Assembly: GCA_038533155.1 (NCBI GenBank)
Contig: JBCAZH010000057.1
Coordinates: 1 to 19,298 of the forward strand
Origin: CALBPI01 sp038533155
GTDB lineage: Bacteria; Pseudomonadota; Gammaproteobacteria; Steroidobacterales; Woeseiaceae
DNA length: 19,298 nucleotides
Direction: 5' to 3'
Below, one piece after another: positions 7,055 to 14,588 of the stretch. The notes beneath the pieces were generated by a model. It saw nothing but the letters and a program-made list of their open reading frames with translations. It was not told where the DNA came from and ran no database searches. Position 1 is the first letter of the stretch. Each line of letters begins with the position of its first letter. The translations under genes and the position numbers were made by a program.

Positions 7055-8026
7055 ATGGCGGGCCCGCTGCGTGTGGCTCAGCCACTTCCATTGGTCATTG
7101 CCCATCGCGGTGCGTCGGGTTATCTGCCCGAGCACTCGCTTGCGTCAAAAGCGATGGCTTATGCCAGCGGGGCCGCGTTCCTAGAGCAGGACGTTGTCGC
7201 CTCGCGAGACGGACACTGCATGGTATTGCATGATGTCCACATCGAACGGGTTACCAACGTCGCCACGGTGTTTCCGCAAAGAGCGCGCGATGACGGCCAT
7301 TACTATGCCCGAGATTTCGATTTATCCGAGCTGAAGCAATTGCGCTTGAACGAGCGAGTCGACGAGTCGGGCGACCCAGTGTTCCCCAATCGATTTCCGG
7401 CTGGGGTTACTGACTTCACAATTCCGACGTTGCAGGAAGAGCTGCAGCTGATTCGCGGACTGAACCGCAGCACAGGGCGCGTTGTCGGGATCTATCCGGA
7501 GATCAAAAAACCGGCGTGGCATCATGCTGAGGGATTTGATCTCGCTGGCGCCGTGTTGGAAGTACTCGCGGACAACGGTTACCGGGATTGCCCCGAGCAA
7601 GTCTACTTGCAGTGCTTTGATCTCAATGAAAACATAAGGATACGTGAGGATTTTGATCCAAATTATCCGATGATTCAGCTGATTGCGGACGATTCTTGGG
7701 GTGAATCTGCCACCCGATATGCGGATTTGCTCGCACCGGACGGACTGTTGGTATTGAAAGGCGTGGTTGCCGGTATTGGCCCATGGATCAATCAGCTATA
7801 TACAGTATCCAATGATCGAATCCTGGCTACCCCCTTAGTGGAGCAGGCCCACGCATTGAATTTGAAGGTGCACCCTTACACAGCACGCGCCGATCTACTG
7901 CCGGCGGGTTTCGCAGATTTCCGGGCGTTACACGCCTGGTTGCTGCGACAAGAGGTCGATGGCCTGTTTTCTGACTTCGCTGACCAGAGCGTGCAACTGT
8001 TTATCGATATCGTCGCGGAGTCGTAA
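7055..8026 (+). CDS. glpQ: GlpQ-like glycerophosphodiester phosphodiesterase
   Basis: The enzyme hydrolyses deacylated phospholipids (glycerophosphocholine, glycerophosphoethanolamine and similar) to glycerol 3-phosphate plus an alcohol. The 323-residue sequence follows E. coli GlpQ closely: IAHRGASGYLPEHSLASK (15-32) with the catalytic His17, FLEQDV (42-47) with metal ligands E44 and D46, MVLHD (56-60) with the second His59, GLNRSTG then GIYPEIK, VYLQCFD, and a C-terminal HPYTAR. E. coli GlpQ is periplasmic and has a signal peptide; here the conserved domain begins about 14 residues after the ATG and no signal peptide is visible, nor in the in-frame sequence further upstream. A cytoplasmic location is therefore inferred. 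ATG 7055 is the best start, though without a clear ribosome site; TTG 7052 is possible. The TAA overlaps the next ATG by one base (TAATG). Confidence 0.92.
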   Translation: MAGPLRVAQPLPLVIAHRGASGYLPEHSLASKAMAYASGAAFLEQDVVASRDGHCMVLHDVHIERVTNVATVFPQRARDDGHYYARDFDLSELKQLRLNERVDESGDPVFPNRFPAGVTDFTIPTLQEELQLIRGLNRSTGRVVGIYPEIKKPAWHHAEGFDLAGAVLEVLADNGYRDCPEQVYLQCFDLNENIRIREDFDPNYPMIQLIADDSWGESATRYADLLAPDGLLVLKGVVAGIGPWINQLYTVSNDRILATPLVEQAHALNLKVHPYTARADLLPAGFADFRALHAWLLRQEVDGLFSDFADQSVQLFIDIVAES

Positions 8027-9507
8027 TGGCAAACTCTTCTACACGTCCGTCACACTCAGTCCATGCCGACCTCACCAAGAGCATATTGGACGGCAAGAAG
8101 GGGGCCGAGGTCGCCGCCATTTTTGACTTCGATGGCACCATCATCGCCGGTTACTCGGCAACGGTCTTCATGCGGGAGCAGTTGAAGAGAGGGGACTTCC
8201 AAGTCTCTGACTTAACCGACATCGCTGCGGTCATGACACGCTTTGGGATCGGTGACATTGGGTTTTCGGCGATGATGGCAAGCGCGATGCAGTATCTGCG
8301 AGATACGCCGGAGGCCGATTACCAAGCTTTCGCGGACGAGGTCTTCGAGAAGTACATCGCTCGGCTGATCTATCCTGAAACGCGTGCGCTCATCGAGGCC
8401 CACAAATCTATGGGCCATACGATCGCGATTGTATCGTCGGCGACGCCTTATCAGATTAGCGCTGCTGCGTCAGAGCTGGGAATCGAACATTGCTACTCGA
8501 CGCAACTCGAAGTCGTCGACGGCAAATTCACTGGTCAAGTCATCCGACCCACATGTTTCGGCCCGGGAAAAGTTCAGGCAGCACATGATTTGTGCGAAAA
8601 AACGGGCACCGACCTTAGCAAAAGCTATTTTTACTCCGACAGCTTTGACGATATCGAATTGCTCGAGGCGGTTCGGTGGCCGCGAGTCATCAATCCCAAT
8701 CGGCCGTTACGTGAGGTTGCGCAATCCCGCGACTGGCCGATCTATAGCTTTCGTTCGCGAGGCAGGGCCAAAGCATCGGAATGGGTTCGCTCTGCGGCTG
8801 CTACCGGGAGTCTTGCTGCATCCTTTGTTGCCGGCTTGCCGATACTTGCGCTCACCCGCTCTCGTCGCAAGATGCAGAACTTCTCACTCGCGATGTTCAC
8901 TGAAACCGCGAGTGCGCTGATCGGTATGGATCTAAAAATCCGCGGTGAGGCCAATCTCTGGCAGCAGCGGCCCGCGGTGTTTGTGTTTAATCATCAAAGC
9001 AAAGCCGATTTGCTCGTGATCTTGAAGCTGCTTCGACAGGATGTGGCGGGCGTCGGAAAGAAAGAGTTACGCAATATGCCAATCATCGGGCAGGTGCTTG
9101 AGCTCGGCGGTGCGGTGTTAATCGATCGCAAAAACTCTCGCAGCGCGATTGAAGCGATGAAACCCCTGGTTGATGTCATGCAGAACGAAGGCAAGTCGGT
9201 TGTGATCGCGCCTGAGGGGACGCGTTCGGTTACCGGCAAGTTGTTGCCGTTCAAGAAAGGCGCGTTCCATCTTGCACGCCAAGCCGGCGTTCCGATCGTC
9301 CCGGTCGTGATCCACAATTCGATGGATGTCGCACCCAAGGGTGATTTCGTGTTCCGGCCTGCTACGGTCGTGGTAGACGTGTTGAAACCGATTTCTACCA
9401 AACGCTGGACGGCGAAGAACATGGCGCGACACGTCGATGAGGTGAGGCAGCTGTTTCTCGATACGCTAGGTCAGGGCGACACGGAAGCTGTGGAATCTAA
9501 CGGATGA
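8026..9507 (+). CDS. HAD-IB hydrolase / 1-acylglycerol-3-phosphate acyltransferase fusion
   Basis: This 493-residue protein joins two enzymes. Residues about 28-240 form a HAD-IB (SerB-like) phosphatase: nucleophile motif DFDGT (D34, D36), the VSSAT motif (136-140), the Lys182 loop GPGK, and SDSFDD (204-209). All catalytic positions are kept. Residues about 290-490 form a PlsC-type acyltransferase: NHQSKAD (322-328, the HX4D motif), LIDRKNS, and PEGTRS (396-401), then VPIVPVVIHN. A weakly hydrophobic stretch (257-276) between them may touch the membrane. PlsC acylates lysophosphatidic acid to phosphatidic acid; the phosphatase could dephosphorylate a lipid or a small phosphate ester, which is not known here. 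Mycobacterium tuberculosis Rv2483c has this same domain arrangement. The gene overlaps its neighbours at both ends (TAATG and ATGA), so production is likely coupled to the GlpQ-like and PlsB-like proteins. Confidence 0.92.
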   Translation: MANSSTRPSHSVHADLTKSILDGKKGAEVAAIFDFDGTIIAGYSATVFMREQLKRGDFQVSDLTDIAAVMTRFGIGDIGFSAMMASAMQYLRDTPEADYQAFADEVFEKYIARLIYPETRALIEAHKSMGHTIAIVSSATPYQISAAASELGIEHCYSTQLEVVDGKFTGQVIRPTCFGPGKVQAAHDLCEKTGTDLSKSYFYSDSFDDIELLEAVRWPRVINPNRPLREVAQSRDWPIYSFRSRGRAKASEWVRSAAATGSLAASFVAGLPILALTRSRRKMQNFSLAMFTETASALIGMDLKIRGEANLWQQRPAVFVFNHQSKADLLVILKLLRQDVAGVGKKELRNMPIIGQVLELGGAVLIDRKNSRSAIEAMKPLVDVMQNEGKSVVIAPEGTRSVTGKLLPFKKGAFHLARQAGVPIVPVVIHNSMDVAPKGDFVFRPATVVVDVLKPISTKRWTAKNMARHVDEVRQLFLDTLGQGDTEAVESNG

Positions 9508-11801
9508 GCGGACCGTGGCCCGAGCGGCAGTCGCCATCGCCGCTGTTTATTCTCGATGCAGCGCACTCGCCCGAGGCGGAGCATCTGAAACAGTGGATCT
9601 CTGATACTGCGCCTGAAGGCGTCCAACCTGTTTGCTTATTGCTACCGATTGCCAATCGACAAGAGACTATTGACGCTCGGGCATTGATCCCGTTCCTGGA
9701 GCTCAATCCCGATACGGAATTGGTGCCAGTACGTATCGTGTGGCAGCAACGAGAAACAGAGCGCACTCGACCTCCGCGGTTTCGCGACTTGCTGCGCGGC
9801 GACTTTCGTCAACCGTCTGAGAAACAAGCGAGAGAGATTCTGCGCCAAGAGCCGGGCCGCGCCGAATGCGTGGCCGCAGCCTCGGCGACGTTGGCACAAC
9901 TGACTGAGCGATTTGAGGCGACCGGACAGAGTGCTGCAGATCGTTCCGGGCTTGCGCAGTTCATCGCAGGCCGCGCGGGTCTTGCTTTGGATATCGCGGA
10001 ACGAAAACTTCGGGGCGGCCGATACAAGGTGCCACGTCGCATCGCCAACAATCTCAAAGCAAGCCGTCGCTATCAAACCGCGCTTGCACGCGTGGCTGAG
10101 GAGACGGGCGAACCTATCTCAGCCCTCGAAGCACGCGCCGAAGGCATTTTCAAAGAGCTGATCGCGATTCCGCAAGCAGCCTGGCAGGACGGGATCGCTG
10201 CATTTAATCGAAAAGTGATTGGCATGGGGTATGAGCAGTCGTTTGTGATGGATGACGAGCAGCTCAAGCGTGTTCGCGACATCGTTCGCAACAAACCGAC
10301 CGTACTACTCTGGACCCACAAGACGCACGTAGACGGTTTCGCGGTCTACTCGATGATGTTCGAGAATGATTTCCCCGTGCCGCATTTGCTCGGCGGCGTG
10401 AATATGGCGTTCGCGGGTCTGGGGTACGCCGCACGCCGGTCCGGAGGCATTTTCATTCGGCGAAGTTTCCAAGATGACTTGCTCTACAAGATGATCTTGC
10501 GCCAGTACATCGGTTATCTGTTGGAGAAGCGGTTTCCGCTGACTTGGGCATTTGAGGGAACGCGTTCACGCGTCGGTAAACTCATGCCGCCGCGCTACGG
10601 TGTGCTGAAGTATGTTCTGGAAGCAGCAGCAGTTACAGAATCGACCGATCTTCATGTGATCCCAGTTGCGTTGAACTACGATCTCATCGGCGACGTGCGG
10701 GACTACGTGCGCGAACAGAGTGGTGGTGTTAAGCAACCCGAGTCGCTGCGTTGGTTCATTGGATACCTGCGCGGATTGCGCAAACGACTGGGGCGGATCT
10801 ATATCGATTTCGGTGAACCCATCGTTGTTGAGGATCCGACTGCGGTGCAGGACGGCATTAGTCTAAAGAAACTCGCGTTCGAAGTCGGTGTGCAAGCCAA
10901 TAAGGTGACCCCAATTACACTGGCGTCATTGGTCACTATGATCTTGCTCGGTGCCGCGCCGCGTGCATTGACACGCAATCAATTAGGTCGCCAGATGCTG
11001 CGTTACCTTCGATGGGCGAGGGCGCGCGGTATCCGCATTGGCAGTGATTTCGACCAAAGTACCCCGGCGATGCTTAATGAGATGGCGGATGTGTTGGGCG
11101 AGAGCGGCTTGGTGACGCGCTTCGACGAGGGCCCGGATATCGTCTACACGCTGGCACCGGACCAACACGGTGTGGCGAGTTACTATAGAAACACGATCGT
11201 CCACCACTTCGTTGTCAAAGCTTTTATTGAGCTGGCGATCCTCGATCTCCCGGAGTCCACGGAGCAGCGTTTAGAGCAGTTCTGGGCCGAAGTCGATCGG
11301 CTACGCGACTTGTTCAAGTTTGAGTTTTTCTACGTGTCGCGAGAGGCGTTTAGAGAGAAGGTCGATGAGGAACTGAAGCGCTATAGTGAGGATTGGCAAA
11401 CGCAGATTGTCGCTGACCCAGGTGTTCCGGACACGCTGCTGCGCAAACTCAAGCCACTGATGTCGCGGGCAACGCTGCTTCCGTTTGTGGAGGCTTATGG
11501 GATTGTCGCGAGAGTCGTTTGCGCCATTCCTGGTGGTGAATCGATCGATCGGAAAACGTGTTTGGAGCAGGCGTTCTCGTACGGCAAACAAGCCTACTTA
11601 CAGCGACGGATTTCCAGTGAGGCGTCGGTCGGCAAGCTCTTCTTCGACAATGCCTACAGCCTTATGGACAACCTGAAACTCATCGAGCCCGCCGGCGTTG
11701 ATTTGCTGCCTGAGCGAAAAGCCTTCGCAAGAACATTCGTTGATCTTGCCAATCGGTTGGATAGGATCGCGATGTTGGATGCGCCGTCCGACCGAATTTA
11801 G
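9504..11801 (+). CDS. plsB: PlsB-type glycerol-3-phosphate 1-O-acyltransferase
   Basis: PlsB adds the first acyl chain to sn-glycerol 3-phosphate, giving lysophosphatidic acid, at the inner face of the cytoplasmic membrane. The 765-residue product is near the 807 of E. coli PlsB. The acyltransferase core holds THKTHVD (271-277, HX4D with H272 and D277), GGIFIRRSF (314-322), EGTRSRVGKL (351-360) and VIPVALNYD, the four motif blocks of the family. A long N-terminal part (1-250) and a C-terminal helical part (about 450-765) are as expected for PlsB rather than PlsC. Some wording, such as EGTRSR in place of EGGRSR, is unlike E. coli and recalls the mycobacterial PlsB type. ATG 9504 overlaps the previous stop by four bases. 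It is the last gene of its operon and faces the next gene tail to tail across 22 bases. Confidence 0.92.
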   Translation: MSGPWPERQSPSPLFILDAAHSPEAEHLKQWISDTAPEGVQPVCLLLPIANRQETIDARALIPFLELNPDTELVPVRIVWQQRETERTRPPRFRDLLRGDFRQPSEKQAREILRQEPGRAECVAAASATLAQLTERFEATGQSAADRSGLAQFIAGRAGLALDIAERKLRGGRYKVPRRIANNLKASRRYQTALARVAEETGEPISALEARAEGIFKELIAIPQAAWQDGIAAFNRKVIGMGYEQSFVMDDEQLKRVRDIVRNKPTVLLWTHKTHVDGFAVYSMMFENDFPVPHLLGGVNMAFAGLGYAARRSGGIFIRRSFQDDLLYKMILRQYIGYLLEKRFPLTWAFEGTRSRVGKLMPPRYGVLKYVLEAAAVTESTDLHVIPVALNYDLIGDVRDYVREQSGGVKQPESLRWFIGYLRGLRKRLGRIYIDFGEPIVVEDPTAVQDGISLKKLAFEVGVQANKVTPITLASLVTMILLGAAPRALTRNQLGRQMLRYLRWARARGIRIGSDFDQSTPAMLNEMADVLGESGLVTRFDEGPDIVYTLAPDQHGVASYYRNTIVHHFVVKAFIELAILDLPESTEQRLEQFWAEVDRLRDLFKFEFFYVSREAFREKVDEELKRYSEDWQTQIVADPGVPDTLLRKLKPLMSRATLLPFVEAYGIVARVVCAIPGGESIDRKTCLEQAFSYGKQAYLQRRISSEASVGKLFFDNAYSLMDNLKLIEPAGVDLLPERKAFARTFVDLANRLDRIAMLDAPSDRI

Positions 11802-11823
11802 TGCGGCGTCACTAGCGACGCGA

Positions 11824-12240
11824 CTAGTCCTGAGTTTCGTTCGCTGCTTGCACGCTTTCGGCCAAGCCCGCTTCGAGGACTTTGATGGCCTCATCAGCGC
11901 GACCCGTGTCGTTGAGTAAGTCGCTTAATATAAGAACGGCCGCGCTTCGAATAGTTGGGGCTTGACTGTTTTCAAGCACCTCCCGCAGCACGCCGACGGC
12001 ACGGGCGCCTTCTCCACGTTCCTCGTAGATCTCTTTGATCTTTTGCATCTGCAGGATCGCAGATTTTTCGGGCGAAGCGGCGATGTCGTGGGTTGACTGA
12101 ATGATCGAGAAGTATCCATCCATTACGGACATGAATTGCTGCATCATCTCAAGCTCTTCACTCTGCTGCGCGCTGCTAACCGGAGCGAGTGCAGTCATCG
12201 TTAAGGCTGCAATTGAGATCAGAGTTTTTCTATACGACAT
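11824..12240 (-). CDS. Small exported helical-repeat (TPR-like) protein, unknown function
   Basis: I do not recognise this 138-residue protein as a named family. It begins with a signal peptide: K5 near the N-terminus, a hydrophobic core (7-20) and a likely cleavage after SSA (residue 24), so it should be periplasmic. The mature part is mainly alpha-helical and rich in Glu, Gln and Met (27-70). It then has two helix pairs, around 78-92 and 97-127, of the form ARAVGVLREVLE and ADEAIKVLEAGLAE, which look like TPR or similar repeats. ATG 12240 has a GGAG ribosome site (12248-12251) 7 bases upstream, and its first 11 bases lie within the end of the putative anti-sigma gene, so the two are translationally coupled. 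It may work with that membrane protein in the periplasm; this is inference from position only. Confidence 0.75.
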   Translation of the reverse strand: MSYRKTLISIAALTMTALAPVSSAQQSEELEMMQQFMSVMDGYFSIIQSTHDIAASPEKSAILQMQKIKEIYEERGEGARAVGVLREVLENSQAPTIRSAAVLILSDLLNDTGRADEAIKVLEAGLAESVQAANETQD

Positions 12241-12637
12241 CGTCAGACTCCATAGATGAAGTGGTCTCGCTCTCACGAGGTGGGGTTGGTGGTCGCCGAA
12301 GTTTGCTCGGTGCTGATGGGATGGTGGGTGCGACAATCGGTCCAGGGGTTCGCAGTCGCGCCATCGAAGGTGCCCTAATCAAATGAGCGCTCACGGCCTT
12401 GAGGCGCAGCGGGCTCACTGAATCCTGTTCCGGACCGCTGACCCACGTACCGACCATGATCAACGCCGCGATTGCGCCCACCGGCAGTGCCCATCGCAGG
12501 CCACGTGTCGGTCTCGATGGTGCTGGTTCGTGCATGCTCAATCGCCGCCGGATGTAGCGCGGGGCATGTTGCGATCGCCAAGTCTCGCCGGATTCGCGGA
12601 GAATCTCATCTACCGCTGAAGTTGCGTCATCCGCCAT
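12230..12637 (-). CDS. Putative single-pass anti-sigma factor
   Basis: The 135-residue product lies directly downstream of an ECF sigma factor gene, the usual place of its anti-sigma partner. It has a short cytoplasmic N-terminal part (1-46, with Arg-rich RYIRRRL at 28-34), one membrane helix (about 48-66) and a periplasmic tail of about 69 residues rich in Pro, Arg and Ser. No zinc-type HxxxCxxC motif of classical anti-sigma domains is present and the cytoplasmic part is short, so the role rests on topology and position rather than on sequence. ATG 12637 comes two bases after the sigma stop. A GTG at 12643, overlapping that stop, lies better (5 bases) behind the AAGGAG site at 12649-12654 and is a real alternative. 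The 3' end overlaps the next gene by 11 bases. Confidence 0.65.
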   Translation of the reverse strand: MADDATSAVDEILRESGETWRSQHAPRYIRRRLSMHEPAPSRPTRGLRWALPVGAIAALIMVGTWVSGPEQDSVSPLRLKAVSAHLIRAPSMARLRTPGPIVAPTIPSAPSKLRRPPTPPRESETTSSMESDDVV

Positions 12638-12639
12638 AC

Positions 12640-13161
12640 TCACCAAAGCTCCTTGAGTTTCTGGCGTGCTTGACTGAGCAACGCCTTAACGGTTCCTGGT
12701 CGGCAGCGCATCGCCTTGGCCGTTGTCGTCACGTCGATGTCCTCAAACACCCGCAGCAGAATGACCTCGCGCTGGCGTTCAGGTAGATTCCGAATCAACG
12801 AATACATCCGAGCTTGATCACTGGAAATGGCAGTCTCTTCGAACGGTCCAGGACTCGGGTCCGCCGTTTCTTCGTAGGTCGCCGATGGTCGCGCTCGGTT
12901 CATTTCGCGGCAGACGTTCTTTAGCGTTTGGTAAAGCCAGGTGAACGGCTGCGCGCGGAACTGAAATTTTTGGAATCCGGTCATCGCGCGCATGAACACT
13001 TCCTGCGTTGCATCGTCGGCGAGACTGGTATCCACCAGCCATGCGCCCGCCAACCGAAACAAACGGTCCTGATGGCGTTGAACCAACTGATCGAATGCGC
13101 GGAAGTCGCCGCGCCGATACGCTTGGATGAGCGTCTTGTCATCGACGGGGTCCAGGCTCAT
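12640..13161 (-). CDS. ECF-type RNA polymerase sigma factor
   Basis: The 173-residue product is a sigma-70 family protein of the ECF group, with only regions 2 and 4. Region 2 spans about 12-90: FRAFDQLVQRHQDRLFRLA, the core-binding DDATQEVFMRA (49-59), and FTWLYQTLKNVCREMNR (73-89), which would contact the -10 DNA. After an acidic linker (95-115), region 4 (126-171) has LPERQREVILLR, and a helix-turn-helix ending in GTVKALLSQARQKLKE that would read the -35. ATG 13161 gives the normal N-terminus; a TTG at 13179 would add six residues without a clear benefit. The gene follows the DUF1501 gene by 36 bases and is followed immediately by the putative anti-sigma gene, so it may respond to an envelope signal. 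Its target promoters cannot be told here. Confidence 0.93.
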   Translation of the reverse strand: MSLDPVDDKTLIQAYRRGDFRAFDQLVQRHQDRLFRLAGAWLVDTSLADDATQEVFMRAMTGFQKFQFRAQPFTWLYQTLKNVCREMNRARPSATYEETADPSPGPFEETAISSDQARMYSLIRNLPERQREVILLRVFEDIDVTTTAKAMRCRPGTVKALLSQARQKLKELW

Positions 13162-13197
13162 TCCACAGCAAATCCACAATGACTCCGGTTGGAAAGG

Positions 13198-14577
13198 TTA
13201 TACGCCAAACAGCCCGAGTGGTGCACCACCAGTCGCCGCAAAGCGTCTAACGTTCGGCAGCACAGTCTCCAATGCGCCGTCTGTGACGCCGTACCATAGG
13301 GCGAGATCGGCGAAATACTCGTCCGTTGCTGTCGTTGGTGCGTAGATACCTCGGCCGACATCGAGCGCCGAGTTCATTGCCAAAATTGGGTAATCGCCGA
13401 ACATCTGCCCGCCGGCGACACTGCCTCCCATGACGATGTGGTGACCGCCCCAACCATGATCCGAACCGCGGCCATTGGAGGTCAACGTTCTAGCGAAGTC
13501 GGAAATTGTGAATGTGGTGACATCATTGAACACGCCCAGTTCAACAAGTGCATCACGAAACTCACCGAGTGCATCGCTCACCATTGGCAACATTCGTGCT
13601 TGGTTTTGAATCACTTCATCGTGGTGATCCCAACCGCCCACTGTCACGAAGAAGGTCTGCCGGCTCGCACCCAAGTTGTCTCGTACGCTAATGACCCGCG
13701 CGATTTGACGCATGGCCGACGACAGACCGTTTTCGGAGAAGTTGGTTTGTAGTTCAGAAGCACTTTGCATCGCGGTGGCGAACGTCGTGTTCGCATCGAT
13801 CGCGTTCCGGAAGCGCTGGCGATACTCTGCTCGCAACAACTGGGTGCGCGGCGCATTCAACACGCCATCGGTCGTCCGTCGTCGAAAGTCGCCGAAGAAC
13901 GAGTCCTCGCCATAGCCGTTAATGCTGAGTGCACCGTCACCCTGTGATGTGATGCTGAACTCATTCGTCGAGCGGCCACTTTGAAACGTGTTAGTGCCAG
14001 ACAAAGATACATTCATAGATACGCCGTTGGACAAGTTCATACCCTGCATCAGATCGGCCATTCGTCCGCCCCAGCCAATCGATGAGCGTTGCCCGGGCAT
14101 CGCGGTTTGCCACTGCGCAATCTGATCCGCATGCGAGAAGAGGCCGACCGGTAACGTCGCAGTGCCGTTCTCCACCGCGGTGGCATCGAATGGTTCGAGC
14201 AGCGTTCCGACATTGGCGATCACCGCAGCGTCACCCGAATTAATGAGCTGGGCGACTCGGCCCATCCCTGGGTGAAGTCCAAAGGACCGTGCACCGGTGT
14301 TTGGAAAACTCAAAGGTAAGAGGGTTTCCCTTGCCAATGCCAAATCCGATCGGATCGATGCATAGGCGCTATGCTGCGCCGTGTCCGATGGCACGACCAT
14401 GTTGTACGAGTCGTTGCCACCGGCGAGCAATATGCACACCAGCGCTTTGTAGTCGCTCGCAGTCTGGGCACTCGCGTTGCGCATCATGCCAAGTGTGCCG
14501 AGGGTCGTTGCTGCCGTTAAGGTCGTAGTGCCAGTCGCGCATGCATGATTTAAGAATTGTCTGCGATTCATTTTCAT
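13198..14577 (-). CDS. DUF1501 family exported protein
   Basis: The 459-residue product belongs to the DUF1501 family, related in fold to sulfatase/alkaline-phosphatase-like proteins but of unknown function. The N-terminus carries a twin-arginine signal, NRRQFL (4-9), then a weakly hydrophobic region and a likely cleavage after ASA (residue 37), so export by Tat is expected. Typical family features are LVCILLAGGNDSYNMVVP (47-63, shortened: LLAGGNDSYN), HPGMGRVAQL, VANVGTLL-like IANVGTLLEP, GGWDHHDE and SDHGWGGHHIVMGG near the C-terminus. DUF1501 genes very often pair with a DUF1800 gene, as here: the DUF1800 stop is 10 bases upstream. An AGGTGG ribosome site (14583-14588) sits 5 bases before ATG 14577 and decides the start against the in-frame GTG at 14586, which is part of that site. 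Confidence 0.92.
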   Translation of the reverse strand: MKMNRRQFLNHACATGTTTLTAATTLGTLGMMRNASAQTASDYKALVCILLAGGNDSYNMVVPSDTAQHSAYASIRSDLALARETLLPLSFPNTGARSFGLHPGMGRVAQLINSGDAAVIANVGTLLEPFDATAVENGTATLPVGLFSHADQIAQWQTAMPGQRSSIGWGGRMADLMQGMNLSNGVSMNVSLSGTNTFQSGRSTNEFSITSQGDGALSINGYGEDSFFGDFRRRTTDGVLNAPRTQLLRAEYRQRFRNAIDANTTFATAMQSASELQTNFSENGLSSAMRQIARVISVRDNLGASRQTFFVTVGGWDHHDEVIQNQARMLPMVSDALGEFRDALVELGVFNDVTTFTISDFARTLTSNGRGSDHGWGGHHIVMGGSVAGGQMFGDYPILAMNSALDVGRGIYAPTTATDEYFADLALWYGVTDGALETVLPNVRRFAATGGAPLGLFGV

Positions 14578-14582
14578 TGCTG

Positions 14583-14588
14583 CCACCT
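14583..14588 (-). promoter_or_regulatory. Ribosome binding site deciding the DUF1501 start
   Basis: AGGTGG on the minus strand with 5-base spacing to ATG 14577. It includes the in-frame GTG at 14586, which is therefore unlikely to be the start. It overlaps the first base of the DUF1800 stop region, so the two genes are probably coupled in translation. Confidence 0.6.

Noticed and set aside
11806..11821. Short inverted repeat GCGTC/GACGC between convergent plsB and the small exported gene
   Set aside because: Only five base pairs with a six-base loop and no T-run on either side; too weak to call a terminator.
13162..13179. TTG start giving a longer sigma factor
   Set aside because: Adds six residues with no family match and no ribosome site; ATG 13161 fits ECF proteins better.
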